Notes under the pieces: generated by a model | Told to the model about the DNA's origin: nothing | Database searches by the model: none | Seen by the model: only the letters and a program-made list of their open reading frames with translations | Shown: positions 31,961-42,680 of the stretch, piece after piece | Layout of the letters: each line of letters starts with the position of its first letter | Numbering within the stretch: the first letter of the stretch is position 1 | Assembly (NCBI RefSeq): GCF_036320965.1 | Contig: NC_092234.1 | Location: 30,096,203-30,160,202 of the forward strand | DNA: 64,000 nt | Direction: 5' to 3' | Source: Panulirus ornatus | Taxonomy: Eukaryota > Arthropoda > Malacostraca > Decapoda > Palinuridae | Made by a program: the position numbers and the translations under genes

Positions 31961-32380
31961 CTAGCGTAGTGGTTGCCAAAGTGGTCGTTACAGACCCGCA
32001 CAGGTTGATGGAACTGTGCATGAGGGGGGGGGGGGGGCGATGAGTGTCTAGGGGTCGACTGGGGATCAGTAAAATTCTAGGGGTCAAAATTTTTTAAAAA
32101 GTTTAATTAACCACTCGTATATGAAGTAAAGAACAGCAAGGCATGTTTAATCTTTTTTTTTTCTATAATAACATGGAAAACTATGACCCGATTATCATAA
32201 GGCCCATCTATCTCATTAAGGATATAAACATCTTCAATTTAAAGGTGATTACCGTTAGTTTTGCTTTACACCTGTTCAGTCGTATAATATAAATAATTCT
32301 TTACTGAGTATGTGAATGGGGTCGAAGAAGGCTCATTAAGTCTGTGATGGGGTCAACAAGCTTGGGGACCAATGATCTAG
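31961..32380. mobile_element. Possible non-autonomous hAT-like DNA transposon
   Basis: The left end reads 'ctagcgtagtggttgccaaa'. The right end, read on the other strand, is 'ctagatcattggtccccaa'. The shared pattern A-x-TGGTxxCCAA is typical of hAT terminal repeats (CAGTGGTTCCCAA type). Flanking CTAG-containing octamers (CCTAGCGT and TCTAGAAT, 5 of 8) may be an eroded 8-bp target duplication. The 420-base interior has no transposase. It also contains a run of 14 G at 32024-32037 and repeated 'aggggtc'. Confidence 0.4.
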
Positions 32381-32616
32381 AATTACGAGATCGAGTCGCA
32401 TGAATTACGGTTGTCATGTCTGAAGTGCGAGATGGAGAGACTGTATGATTGTAGACTAAATGCCAGCAACCCACACAGGGGTGGGGCAGAACGCTAGGCA
32501 GCCACTGAAGTGCTGGCTCACCGCGCGGCCGTCACTAACCCTTCTAATATACAGACAGGAGGGCAGTACCGGTAATATGCCTCCTGGCCGAAAGCTGCCC
32601 GCCCACTACCTACCAG

Positions 32617-32624
<8 letters not shown>
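32381..32624. other. Unassigned spacer
   Basis: Unique-looking, GC-moderate; no gene seen. Confidence 0.35.

Positions 32625-32696
<72 letters not shown>
32625..32696. repeat. (GA)n microsatellite
   Basis: Perfect run of about 70 bases. Confidence 0.97.
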
Positions 32697-32698
<2 letters not shown>

Positions 32699-33040
32699 GT
32701 ATTTTAAAGGGCATTTTACCTGTAACACGTCTAGCGCGTAGCGCTTAACGTGTATCCTGTACGTTTCAAAATACTGTTGTTTCTTTTACCCGCACATTCA
32801 GTACAGTTGTCTATCCTGGTTCTGTATGGACCAGTATTCAGCCGTCTCTCTGGTCGTCCTTTAATAAGCTCTCAGTAGTTTCCTAATTTCGTTGAGCAGA
32901 ACAGTGACGAATCTCTGCCAACTATTTCGCTGGATCCTTGAATACATTTGTTTGGAGAGTCTTCTTGATGGATTCCAAGAATAACTGGAAAGTACTTTCT
33001 TCTACTATAAAGTGTTGTAATGTTTGAGAAGAATCCGTAT
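32697..33040. other. Unassigned sequence
   Basis: No repeat or gene is visible. It may include further LINE sequence upstream of 33041 that is too diverged to read. Confidence 0.35.
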
Positions 33041-33520
33041 TGTGAGGTGGTTCGATTAAGTAATAAAAAGGTGAGAGAGAGGTGAGGTAATAAGAAAAGT
33101 GTGGTTGAGAAACCTGAATAGTGTGCTGAAATGCTTTGGGTGTACTGAAGAGAATGAGTGAGACGAGATTGATAATGATGTGTCAGAAGTGAGGAGGAGA
33201 AGGAGGAGGAGGAGACCAAATTGGAGATGGAAAGATGGACTGAAAAAGATACTGAGTGCTCGGAAGGGTGTAGGAGCGTCAAAAGCGTGCACGGGATAGA
33301 GTGCATTGGAGGAATGTGGCATACAGGGGGCAACGTGCTCTCAATGGACCGACCCAGAGCATTTGAAGAAGCCGTGAGAAACCACGGAAAAGTCTGTGGG
33401 GAATGGTTATGGATAGGGGGGGCTGTGGTTTCCGTGCATTACACATGACAGCTGGAGTGGATGTGAGCGAATGAGAGCTTACTTCGTCTTTCTTGGCGAC
33501 AACGTGGGACACTGCGAACA
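33041..33520 (+). pseudogene. LINE fragment (family A/B/C, copy B): C-terminus and part of 3' UTR
   Basis: Shifting frames read GNKKSVVE, then RRRRRPNWRWKDGLKKIL and ARKGVGASKA. RRGRPxxRWKDGV is a hallmark near the end of this decapod endonuclease-RT family. The DNA 'accaaattggagatggaaag' is repeated almost the same at 54593. After the coding part, 'aaccacggaaaagtctgtgg' and 'ctgtggtttccgtgcatta' match the remembered 3' UTR of the family. Its 3' terminus is missing. Confidence 0.78.
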
Positions 33521-33599
33521 GCTATGAAATAAAAGATGAGCAACATAGTGAATTTTTTCATCTTAAATTTTTTTTTCTTCATTTAATTCCTCATATGTG
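33521..33599. other. A+T-rich spacer
   Basis: Short T-rich sequence between the LINE fragment and the next repeat. Confidence 0.35.
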
Positions 33600-33735
33600 T
33601 TGAATCATAAGGGTCAGGTCGAAGACCAGGCCATCATACCTAAAGACGGTCCCGTCCCGCTCAAGGATTGTACCATCGCAAACGAGGGTCGCACCGTTGC
33701 GCTCGGCGATCATACCTTCCGTGCTGAAGAAACGT
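33600..33735. repeat. GGTACGAC-family repeat, plus orientation
   Basis: 'gggtcaggtcgaagaccagg' is followed by 'ccatcatacc', 'cccgctcaagg', 'ttgtaccatcgc' and 'gagggtcgcaccgttgcgc'. The last three are successive variants of a roughly 20-base subunit ('ggtcgtaccgtcgtgctcaa' type), so the family is itself internally tandem. Confidence 0.72.
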
Positions 33736-35187
33736 AACGTCATGTTCGAGGAATTAATGGGTTGCCCACGACCACAAGCACTCACCAAATCAACAAGCGT
33801 TTCCCGAGAAGCAGTCAGCGGCCAGTGATGACCGCTTCCCATCTCACTCTGTACGGTAACCGAGCTCCGATATGCGAGACTCCTGTGCGGAACACCTCAC
33901 GTGCCACGTGCAAGGGTCACACTGAGGGATACGAACCTTGACGGAAGAATGGAGGGAAAGGAGGGGGGGGAAAACGGGTAGGGAGTGAGCTAAAACATGA
34001 GGAAGAGAGAGGAAAGGTGATAGGAAAGTTTACGGCGGAGAATTGGGCAGGAAGAAAAAGGAAAGGAGGAAAAAGGGGTGATAAAGTAATGAGAGAGATT
34101 GAATGGAAGTGGGGAAAGCCAGAGAGGGATGGGAATGGAAGGGAAAGACGGGAAACGAAGAGCAGAGAGGGATGGTTAGGGAGGAACATACATGTACGGA
34201 ATAAGGATTGTTATGTTACATTAGCGCGTAACAAAACGAGCTGGAACCCCAGCAGACCTGACATACATAAGTGAACAATTGAGATCTAAAGATATGGAGT
34301 AATTACATCCCTGAGGAAGAAATGAGAAAGAATGAGATAAAAAAAAAAGTTAAATATAAAACGGTCATCCAGATTACGTCATCGCCAGAGGAACATTTGC
34401 AAAGCAGCAAACGAATCACAGAACCTGAAGATGAGCGACAGATAAGGTGATGAAGTACGATGGTGATGATGTAGACAGGCGACACACGACACGTACTGTG
34501 TAGCGCAGTGTGTGGTTGTGCAGAGCCAGAGTACATGGAGACACTCTCTCAGGTCCTCATATTTTTCCAAACAGCAGTGAAAAGAATGAATAAAAAAAAA
34601 CAAAGAAAAGGTGGTGAAGGACTGATGAAAAAAAAAAAAGGTAAGAAAGAGTTGAAAGGAACAATGACGAGAGTGAAATATAAGAGGAGCCCGCGCCACA
34701 TCCGTGGACCGGATGGACTGTAAATAAAGAGGGAGTGAAGTGTGGACGAGCTGGGGATGAAAGACGACCTACGAGTATAGAGTTAATAAGGAACTGTGGG
34801 GAGGGACGGACGACATCCATCGTGACGCTTCAAATGAAGGAGAAGAGAGACGGGCGGGTGAGGGAGCGGGAGGCACAGATGATGATGATGCTCTGGGTGC
34901 TGGCAGATGAAGAGGCTGGGCAAAGAGCACCGACGCCCCCCGCCTCCTGCACAAGCTGGTGGTGGTGGCTTAAAGTGTGGTGTGGTTGACGAGGCAACAC
35001 CGCTGCTCGTTAGCCACACCGCTGAGAGGACGCTTAAACACCGGTGTCACTGTGTTTACTGTTACGAAGCCTAGCTTGGCCTGATGGCCGCCTCGGTGAC
35101 GACAAAGACAACATTTGAATTACATTAGTCCACTGATGGTGTTGACTCTGAGGCTCTGTGGTGCTGGTGATGACGGCGACACTTCAC

Positions 35188-35189
<2 letters not shown>
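33736..35189. other. Unassigned with purine-rich tracts
   Basis: 33935-34180 and 34590-34900 are strongly purine-rich on the plus strand with poly-A runs. Long minus-strand Phe/Ser/Leu-rich frames are compositional. 34910-35100 is mixed and unique-looking. No gene is supported. Confidence 0.4.

Positions 35190-35238
<49 letters not shown>
35190..35238. repeat. (GT)n microsatellite
   Basis: Perfect run of about 49 bases. Confidence 0.97.
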
Positions 35239-35239
<1 letters not shown>

Positions 35240-35556
35240 AGGGGATGAACGCCTTGCACTCCTCACAAAGCCTGAACAACACACGTACTCCAGAAGCAAA
35301 TATCGACGACGAATCTAAATCTCAACCAACCTGACACCTTACACAGAGTAAAATCAATTCTAAAAAAAAAAAAAGGTCAATTTCGGTCGCCAGCGGGTCT
35401 GACCTTCCCCTGGCTCGTGGATGACGATCAAAACTCACAAAGACGTTGTGACAGGATGACCGGCAGGTGACGAGGCCTCTGTCACACGGGTCACAGGTTT
35501 TCCCGCAAGGATGTCAAGCTTGGTCCTTACTGTGTACACAAACCTTTCCCTTTGAT
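35239..35556. other. Unassigned spacer
   Basis: A poly-A run lies at 35362-35374. Nothing else is seen. Confidence 0.35.
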
Positions 35557-35563
35557 TACGCGC

Positions 35564-35630
<67 letters not shown>

Positions 35631-35633
35631 CGC
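35557..35633. repeat. (CG)3(TG)n(CG)5 compound tract
   Basis: A GT run of about 56 bases is capped on both sides by CG repeats ('cgcgcg' left, 'gcgcgcgcgcgc' right). Purine and pyrimidine alternate without a break over about 77 bases, the composition that most favours left-handed Z-DNA. Confidence 0.95.
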
Positions 35634-35969
35634 TCAAAAACTTGTTGGCACGTACACGTTCGGGGATGATGAAATTTGAAAGCTGTGTGTGTTTACTTAC
35701 ACGGTTGTAAGTGTGTAGTAAACGTGCAGGTAAGTATTTGGATTACAGAATGTAGCCAAGCATGTGTAAGAAGGCGATCAGTAAGTATGGCGTGATACGT
35801 CGGTAGGAGGCAGCTACAACCGGTTATAACAAGGTCCCTAAGTATGAACCAGGTACTGCTGGATATACCTTGGTCCTTACGTATGAGCCAGCAACTGTGA
35901 ATTACATCCAGGTCCTAGGGGCATCCCCAACCAGCGTAAAACACCCTCCCAGCACAGATAATAGGTAAT
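35634..35969. other. Unassigned, weak GTAAGTAT repeats
   Basis: 'gtaagtatg' or similar recurs at about 35731, 35781, 35840 and 35879, suggesting a decayed repeat of about 50 bases. No gene. Confidence 0.35.

Positions 35970-36888
<919 letters not shown>

Positions 36889-36914
<26 letters not shown>
36889..36914. repeat. (CA)n microsatellite, short
   Basis: Perfect run of about 26 bases. Confidence 0.92.
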
Positions 36915-36918
<4 letters not shown>

Positions 36919-37059
36919 GAGAATCAACACTGCTGAACGATAAAGTGGGAATCGTTGATTCCTCTGGTGTGTGCGATGAACACTTCTTTCTGGAGTCGTC
37001 CATTGTATCATTATACATGCAGGAAATCTTGCACCGGCAGATCTTCACTGCACTCACTT

Positions 37060-37240
37060 GTCGGATAATACCGACATCGTTGACTATAACGGTACGACCC
37101 TCACGTATGATGGCCTAGCCTTTGACACGACCCAGAAGGGTCGTGTCAAAGATATCGCTATCATGTCCAATTATCCGTCCGTTGTGTTTGAAGATTGTAC
37201 TGTCGTGCCCAAGGGTCGCACCGTGTTCTCAAAACAGATA
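37060..37240. repeat. GGTACGAC-family inverted pair with a perfect hairpin core
   Basis: The left unit is in minus orientation ('acggtacgaccctcacg', 'tatgatggcctagcc'). The right unit is in plus orientation ('attgtactgtcgtgccc', 'aagggtcgcaccgt'). Their junction is a perfect 14-base stem (CTTTGACACGACCC, 37120-37133, and GGGTCGTGTCAAAG, 37138-37151) around a 4-base loop (agaa). This is the tightest inverted pair of the family here. Confidence 0.8.
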
Positions 37241-37671
37241 ACATTACGATTGACCACGCGTTAAATTCACGTTAACAGATACCTGTCCATATATTACCAA
37301 TGCGCATAACGATTTTCCCATGTTTATCTACAGTTGTCAGTACGCTGAACAACGGCAGTAACTATTTATAATTCACTCGCATTTCCCTTACCTCATCCAC
37401 TCACAAGTCTGTCTTCTTGAATGAACGAATGCTGAACAAATGTTCGTTCACCGTCATACGTTGAACGAGTTCCCTCTTTACAGAAACGTGCTGTCCCACG
37501 TTTAACGAGTTCCTCCCGTGCTTAACGAGGGACGGTGTCGGTTAACACTGCGAATGAAGCAAAATAAAAGTTCCTCTCATCACGAGGAAGTATCAGTCAT
37601 GGTTTAATGAGCAAATATCAGCTTTATACGGAGGTGACCGGGTAGCCACACGGAGCAATTCAGATCAACAT
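37241..37671. other. Unassigned with AACGAG words
   Basis: 'gaacgagttcc', 'tttaacgagttcc' and 'cttaacgaggg' recur at 37454-37530, a small decayed repeat similar in core to 9.1-10.2 kb and 38.8-39.1 kb. No gene. Confidence 0.4.
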
Positions 37672-38165
37672 GAATCAGACAGACATTTGGAATGAGTCAG
37701 CCGGATACCTGGCATGAGTCAGTCGGATGACTGGCATGAGTCAGCCGGAGACCTGACCTGAGTCAGCCGGAGACCTGGCATGAATCAGCCGGAGACCTGG
37801 CATGAATCAGCCGGAGACCTGGCATGAGTCAGTCGGAGACCTGGCATGAGTCAGCCGGATACCTAGCATTAGTCAGCCACATACCTGGCATGAGTCAGCC
37901 GGATACCTGGCATGAGTCAGCCGGATACCTGGCATGACTCAACCGGAGACCTGGCATGAGTCAGCCAGATACCTGGCATGAGTCAGTCGGATACCTGGCA
38001 TGAATCAGTCGGATACCTGGCATGGATCAGCCGGATACCTGGCATGAGTCAGCCACATACCTGGCATGAGTCAGCCACATACCTGGCATGAGTCAGCCGG
38101 ATACCTGGCAAGACTCAACCGGATACCTGGCATGAGTCATGTAGATGCCTGTCATGAGTCAACAA
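37672..38165. repeat. 22-bp minisatellite, about 22 copies, carrying TGAGTCA sites
   Basis: The unit is 'ggatacctggcatgagtcag' plus 'cc', 22 bases. Variants include 'gagacctgg', 'cacatacctgg' and 'gaatcag'. By eye about 15 units contain a perfect TGAGTCA and one contains TGACTCA, the recognition site of AP-1/bZIP proteins. No open frame spans the whole array. Confidence 0.95.
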
Positions 38166-38269
38166 GATAGAGGAAATAAGTTACTTGCATTCTCTGCACG
38201 CGTGTAGGCAGGTGAGTAAGGTTGATGTACGGCAAAAAGTAAGTAGCATATTAATAAAGCAAGACAACG

Positions 38270-38385
38270 TTAAGTTAAGCCGGAGTAAGACGCCATTCTA
38301 CGTCAGGTATAGCTACGTGTGAGTTAAGACGCAATTCTACGTCAGGCGCAGCTACGTGTGAGTTAAGACGCAATCTACCGATAGT
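38270..38385. repeat. About 45-bp tandem duplication
   Basis: 'gagttaagacgcaattctac' followed by 'gtcaggcgcagctacgtgt' occurs twice, with a third partial copy ending 'gacgcaatctacc'. The first copy reads 'gagtaagacgccattctac'. Confidence 0.8.
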
Positions 38386-38559
38386 TTCATCAAACATAGC
38401 ATGAACTAGACTTGCACAGGTTTAACGCACTTTAGTACGAGTAGGACTGGGTATGAAACGAGTGAAACGTAGTTTATCCTGAGTTAAACGCACTTCGGCA
38501 AGAGACAGGACGGTGTTCATCAACAGGAAGATGCAGTTCGGCACCAGTTAAAACACACT

Positions 38560-38720
38560 TCAACAACACAAGTTAGGCGCAGTCCAGCGTAAGTTAGACA
38601 CAGTTCATTCCAAGTTAGACGTAGTTTAGGGAAGAGTTAGGCGCAGTTCAGCGTAAGTTAGACACAGTTCATTCCAAGTTAGACGTAGTTTAGGGAAGAG
38701 TTAGGCGCAGTTCAAGCATG
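38560..38720. repeat. 64-bp tandem repeat, 2.3 copies, with ~20-base subunits
   Basis: 'agttaggcgcagt' begins units at 38571, 38635 and 38699. Within each unit three related words ('agttaggcgcagttcagcg', 'agttagacacagttcattcc', 'agttagacgtagtttaggg') show an older subunit of about 20 bases. It derives from the same kind of sequence as 38400-38560. Confidence 0.88.
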
Positions 38721-38809
38721 CGCAGCAGCGAGCTCACAGACACCTTATGATGAATTCATTTACCATAGCTGGTCATGGATACTTGCCAAGCACTTATGAA
38801 ACCTTGATA

Positions 38810-39140
38810 AAGGACACCAAGAGGAAAACGACGTCCAACGAGGACAAATCGGCATCTACGAGTCCAGTGGGGCTGTACACCCAAGCGTAACGAGTGTTGC
38901 CGATGAGCATGAACGTTTAACGTGAGCGGTGATGAAAGACGCCACATAACGTAGGTGAGGGTGAAACAAGTAAACGAGTGTTATCCAGTGACCAGCAAGG
39001 GTACGGCGTTCAACGAATATTAAAAGCGACATTACATTTCGATGCGTGGTGTGTGGTGTTTGAACGAAGCCCTGCGAGGGTTCAATGAGAAGATAACGAG
39101 CGCTCAACGGAGGCGTGACGGCGTTCAACGAGTGATGTAA
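38810..39140. repeat. Decayed repeat with GTTCAACGAGTG core
   Basis: 'gcgttcaacgaata', 'tttgaacgaagcc', 'agataacgagcg', 'gctcaacggagg' and 'gcgttcaacgagtg' occur 25-50 bases apart. Only the core is conserved. Confidence 0.5.
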
Positions 39141-39825
39141 ATTTCAGCGTGAAGGGCGGAAGAGCGTCACTCTGTAATCACACGCAGCCAATGGCCCCAA
39201 TTACTGATTTCACATTGACTCTGGACATAATTGGACAAGAGCGAAAATCACACAATCCGAGTGAATCAGTATGTTGTTGTTGTTGTTTCCATTGTCATCC
39301 TTGTTCCACTTCCACACGCGGAAGGACGAGGTGTTCTGCGGCCCTTCCTCCCGCTCAGGAATCATTTCTTTTTGTCTCCGAATAAACATTTTCACTGATT
39401 TTTGACAGAAATGATTCTCACTGTATCTGCATAAACTTTTCATCTTTGATATGTTTTTTATTTGTTTTTGGTTAATCTTATCGGTTTATAGACTGAACCA
39501 AAAATTTTTATTGGTTTTTAAAGTCTTCAATTGGTTTTGGAACATACGTTGTTGGTCTTAGAAATATTTTTCTTATTGGAGTTAGAACTTTTTTACTGTT
39601 TGATTAAGACAACTTTTTTTTTTTCTGGCTTGAAGCATAAAGCGGTACCAATCACCAGCACTGGTGCAGGACCCACACTGAAGGGAGGCCCTGGTGGTTA
39701 TACTACCCTGATTTATTCACCAACTAGTTACCAGGGGAATGGTCTCTTACATGAAGGCAGATATCAAAGAGTGGGTAAAAATACAGCAGTTCCACAGTCC
39801 GGCTGTGGATAAGAAAAATATATAT
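39141..39825. other. Unassigned, T-rich part
   Basis: 39430-39610 is T-rich with 'attggtttt' words, possibly another decayed array. 39630-39820 is unique-looking. No gene. Confidence 0.4.
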
Positions 39826-39966
39826 ACAGACGTAGACATAACCGATACAGACGTAGACATATCCGATACATAGACATATCCGATGAAGACGTAGACATAT
39901 CTGATACAGACGTAGACATATCCGATCAAGACGTAGACATATCCGATACAGACAGAGACATCAATA
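39826..39966. repeat. 21-bp minisatellite, about 6-7 copies
   Basis: 'gatacagacgtagacatatc' plus 'c' forms the unit. Because 21 is a multiple of three, all frames stay open (minus strand YVYVFIG-type repeats). Confidence 0.9.
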
Positions 39967-40104
39967 AAGACATCAGAACAGTTAATCCTCGAGCTGCCAC
40001 AGTTTACAAAATACGTTCCTATGACTTCGTGGCTCAGCCAGCCAGAGGAGATGGCACACACAATCAGCCAAGTCGCAGAGCAGAGGTCAAAATAATACTT
40101 GTAA

Positions 40105-40106
<2 letters not shown>
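39967..40106. other. Short spacer
   Basis: Unique-looking, no gene. Confidence 0.35.

Positions 40107-40171
<65 letters not shown>
40107..40171. repeat. (GA)n microsatellite
   Basis: Perfect run of about 65 bases. Confidence 0.97.
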
Positions 40172-40174
<3 letters not shown>

Positions 40175-41162
40175 TACAGACTGTAACAAAGAGCAAGATG
40201 TGGAACTTTATGAAGGTTAGGGACAATGGTGGTATCTGGAAAGGCTGTCATGAATTTCATTCGTCTGGGACTGTTAACAATGCAATTATCAAAATACTCC
40301 AGGAACTTAGATGAATGCCTGAGGATCATTATGATGTGGGGGTGGGAGCTAATTATAAGTGGGGGGGGGGATGGAATGGTGGTGGTGGGAGGGACTGTTA
40401 GGTGGATGGGAAAGAAGACGAAGGGAAGGAGGGGGAGGGCAGAGGGGAGGGGAGAAGGGTCGCTGCGGGTGATGTGGGGAGAAGGTGGAGTGGAGGGAGG
40501 GGGTGATAACTGTCATTAATCATGGCAGTCAATAATTGTGGTCACTAAGACCGGAGGAGCCGCGGGGAAGTCTCCATGTTCCCGTCTCTTGATATGTGCC
40601 ATTAACAATGTTTTCCCTCCGACGCTGAGGGAGGGGAAGAAGAAGAAGAGTTAATTAGCTGGATATACAAGTAATAAGGGCCACTTCCGGAGACTTTCTT
40701 CCATCAAAGTTAATTGTCGCGTAATTTTTCTTGGGAGCCTCACCTGGGCTTCCGGTCACCTGTACCATGGGGGGACCAGCTGATCCAGTCACTAGCCGAG
40801 ACACGGGAATAACTTGACAATGGTCATCCTCACCTGAAGTGTGGGAAATGTCATACAATGGACAGATACAGTATGTAGTAATTCAGCTGTTATGAGAGGT
40901 TTTTTTCTCTCCTTTTTTTATACATTTTTTACTTCCTACCCATTGTTATCACTCTTTGCTACAGCCTCAACAATTGGCCAGATAATCCACGAAACAAAAA
41001 CCTCACATTACATGCTACACGTAAGACTGTCCTACACGTAAACCACCACAACGAAAAGTGAGAGAACAATAAAAGAGCAATAAGTGAATTGTAATTGTGT
41101 AGTTATTCCTATATCTCAGGCTTATACGAACTACTTTTCAGTCTTTTCAAACTCAAACAAAA
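40172..41162. other. Unassigned; 40520-40830 is unique-looking
   Basis: 40340-40510 is G-rich low complexity. 40520-40830 has balanced composition and homeodomain- and E-box-like words ('ttaattagctgg', 'aagttaattg', 'cacctgtacc'). It may be conserved non-coding DNA, untested. 40840-41160 is A+T-rich. Confidence 0.35.
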
Positions 41163-41183
41163 TCACACACACACACACACACA
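41163..41183. repeat. (CA)n microsatellite, short
   Basis: CA run of about 21 bases followed by CA-rich imperfect sequence to 41217. Confidence 0.9.
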
Positions 41184-41285
41184 TACTCGACCATACATAC
41201 ACAGACACACATACAAGGTCTCCTCGAACATTCGTCAAGAGTTCAAATATATGCAAAAAAACCCACATACATATCTAACGGAGCA

Positions 41286-41680
41286 ATGGACAAGGTGAGG
41301 CACAAGTCTTTCCTCTCTAAACTTACTATTTTCCCCCTCACTTCTCTGTTCTCTAACCCAGGGCTTCCTCTCTTGCCGTTCCACTGCAGTAGTCAGTGCT
41401 GGGGCGACAACCCATTCTCATCCTATAAACTGCGGTGTTACCAGGGATCTATCACCTATTTATATTTTTCCTCTTCACATATAATCTTCTCCCTTCATCT
41501 TCTATCCTTATTCACTCTTACGCTGGTAATTCCACTTTATACACTTCAGATCACTTTCCCTCCCTTCCTCCTAATACTCGTTCTCTTTCTCGTACAGAAC
41601 ATATCCTTTCTCATTTCAGATCTGTGGAGGAACTCAGAATATGGAAGGAGTAACCTGATCCAATACTTATGACATTAAAA
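41286..41680 (+). pseudogene. Jockey-like reverse transcriptase fragment
   Basis: One frame begins DKVRHKSFLSKL, corresponding to ISKAFDRVWHxxLLSKL at motif A, and continues with a degenerate QGS region (CYQGS). The next frame reads IHSYAGNSTLYTSDHFPSL and SLSRTEHIL, matching the motif C segment HSY-x-D-D-S-T-L. Here the two catalytic Asp of YADD are Gly and Asn, so it cannot be active. The last residues (GRSNLI) match the WGxxNLVxFN segment. It is the same family as 3741-6592 but cut at both ends. Confidence 0.82.
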
Positions 41681-42599
41681 AGTAATTTCCCCTTCTATTT
41701 CTTTCTGTAAGTGGCACTTGTTTCCTCCAGCTCAATTTCAAAAGGAGCACAAATTAATTCTGTAATAACACGAACATGTTGGGCATAAACATATGACTTC
41801 GAATGATACACAACAAGTCTTCCTCTACTTCGTGGAGACGAACTAAATACACAGCGTTTGGAAAGACATACTGGATCATAGTGAAGCTCGACTGGTGAAA
41901 CAAATTGTGACTAACGCACTGGAGGAAAAAGAAATCATCTTTTACAGACAGCACAACAAACATACTGGTATACTAAGGCGCATTTACGGAAGATATGCTG
42001 ACAATTGAGTAGCAAGTCTCAGGCACCTGGTACACTGACCTTGCTAAGCTGAGGTGGCGAGTCCTGCCAGGTACAGTGAACCCGCTAAGCTGAGGGCACC
42101 AGTCCCGTCCGGAACAGCTTCATAAATAACTTGAAAGTGTTCGGGTGATGCTTCACTTTCCTCCTTCACAATTTTTCCCTCTAAAAAAACATAAAAGTAT
42201 CACATTTTGCCGTAATTCTCCTGAGAGATTTATCACAATAATTACTTTTATGTCTTCTACGTGTTTCTCTTTCAGACAGTTTCCATTGTGATAATCGGGT
42301 TACTGTGTGGTAGACGAAGATTCATTTTTTTCACACCGCTTCAACGCCTGGTTGTATAGTCACAGCCCACGGAAAATGGGGTCTGGCTCCAACCTGGAGG
42401 AGGCACTTGCAGGTGGTGTACAGTACTTCCAAGCTGCGGGGCTCGATGCCCGCCCTCCCAACCTTAGAACGTTAAATCCAGAGGACGCCAACAGCGACTC
42501 CGCTTGTGTTCGGTTAAGGAGGTTATGTACGTCAAACGGTCCGCCAGATGTTAAAGGCTCACGTCGTGCGTTAGGTCACTGTTCGTCTGTGACGATGTT
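41681..42599. other. Unassigned; two-copy repeat at 42017-42110
   Basis: 'ctggtacactgaccttgcta' followed by 'agctgagg' recurs about 50 bases later as 'caggtacagtgaacccgcta'. Otherwise unique-looking with no gene. Confidence 0.4.
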
Positions 42600-42680
42600 A
42601 GCCTAGCTTGCCTAGCTTATCTAGCTTAGCCTAGCATGCTAGCTTATCTAGCTTAGCCTAGCATGCTAGCTTATCGCTAT
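42600..42680. repeat. CTAG-rich palindromic repeat, 27-bp unit
   Basis: 'tagcttatctagcttagc' plus 'ctagcatgc' (27 bases) is present twice with partial copies on both sides. Every 5-9 bases there is a CTAG tetramer, and GCATGCTAGC-type palindromes occur. The unit may have grown from an inverted word pair. Confidence 0.88.
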
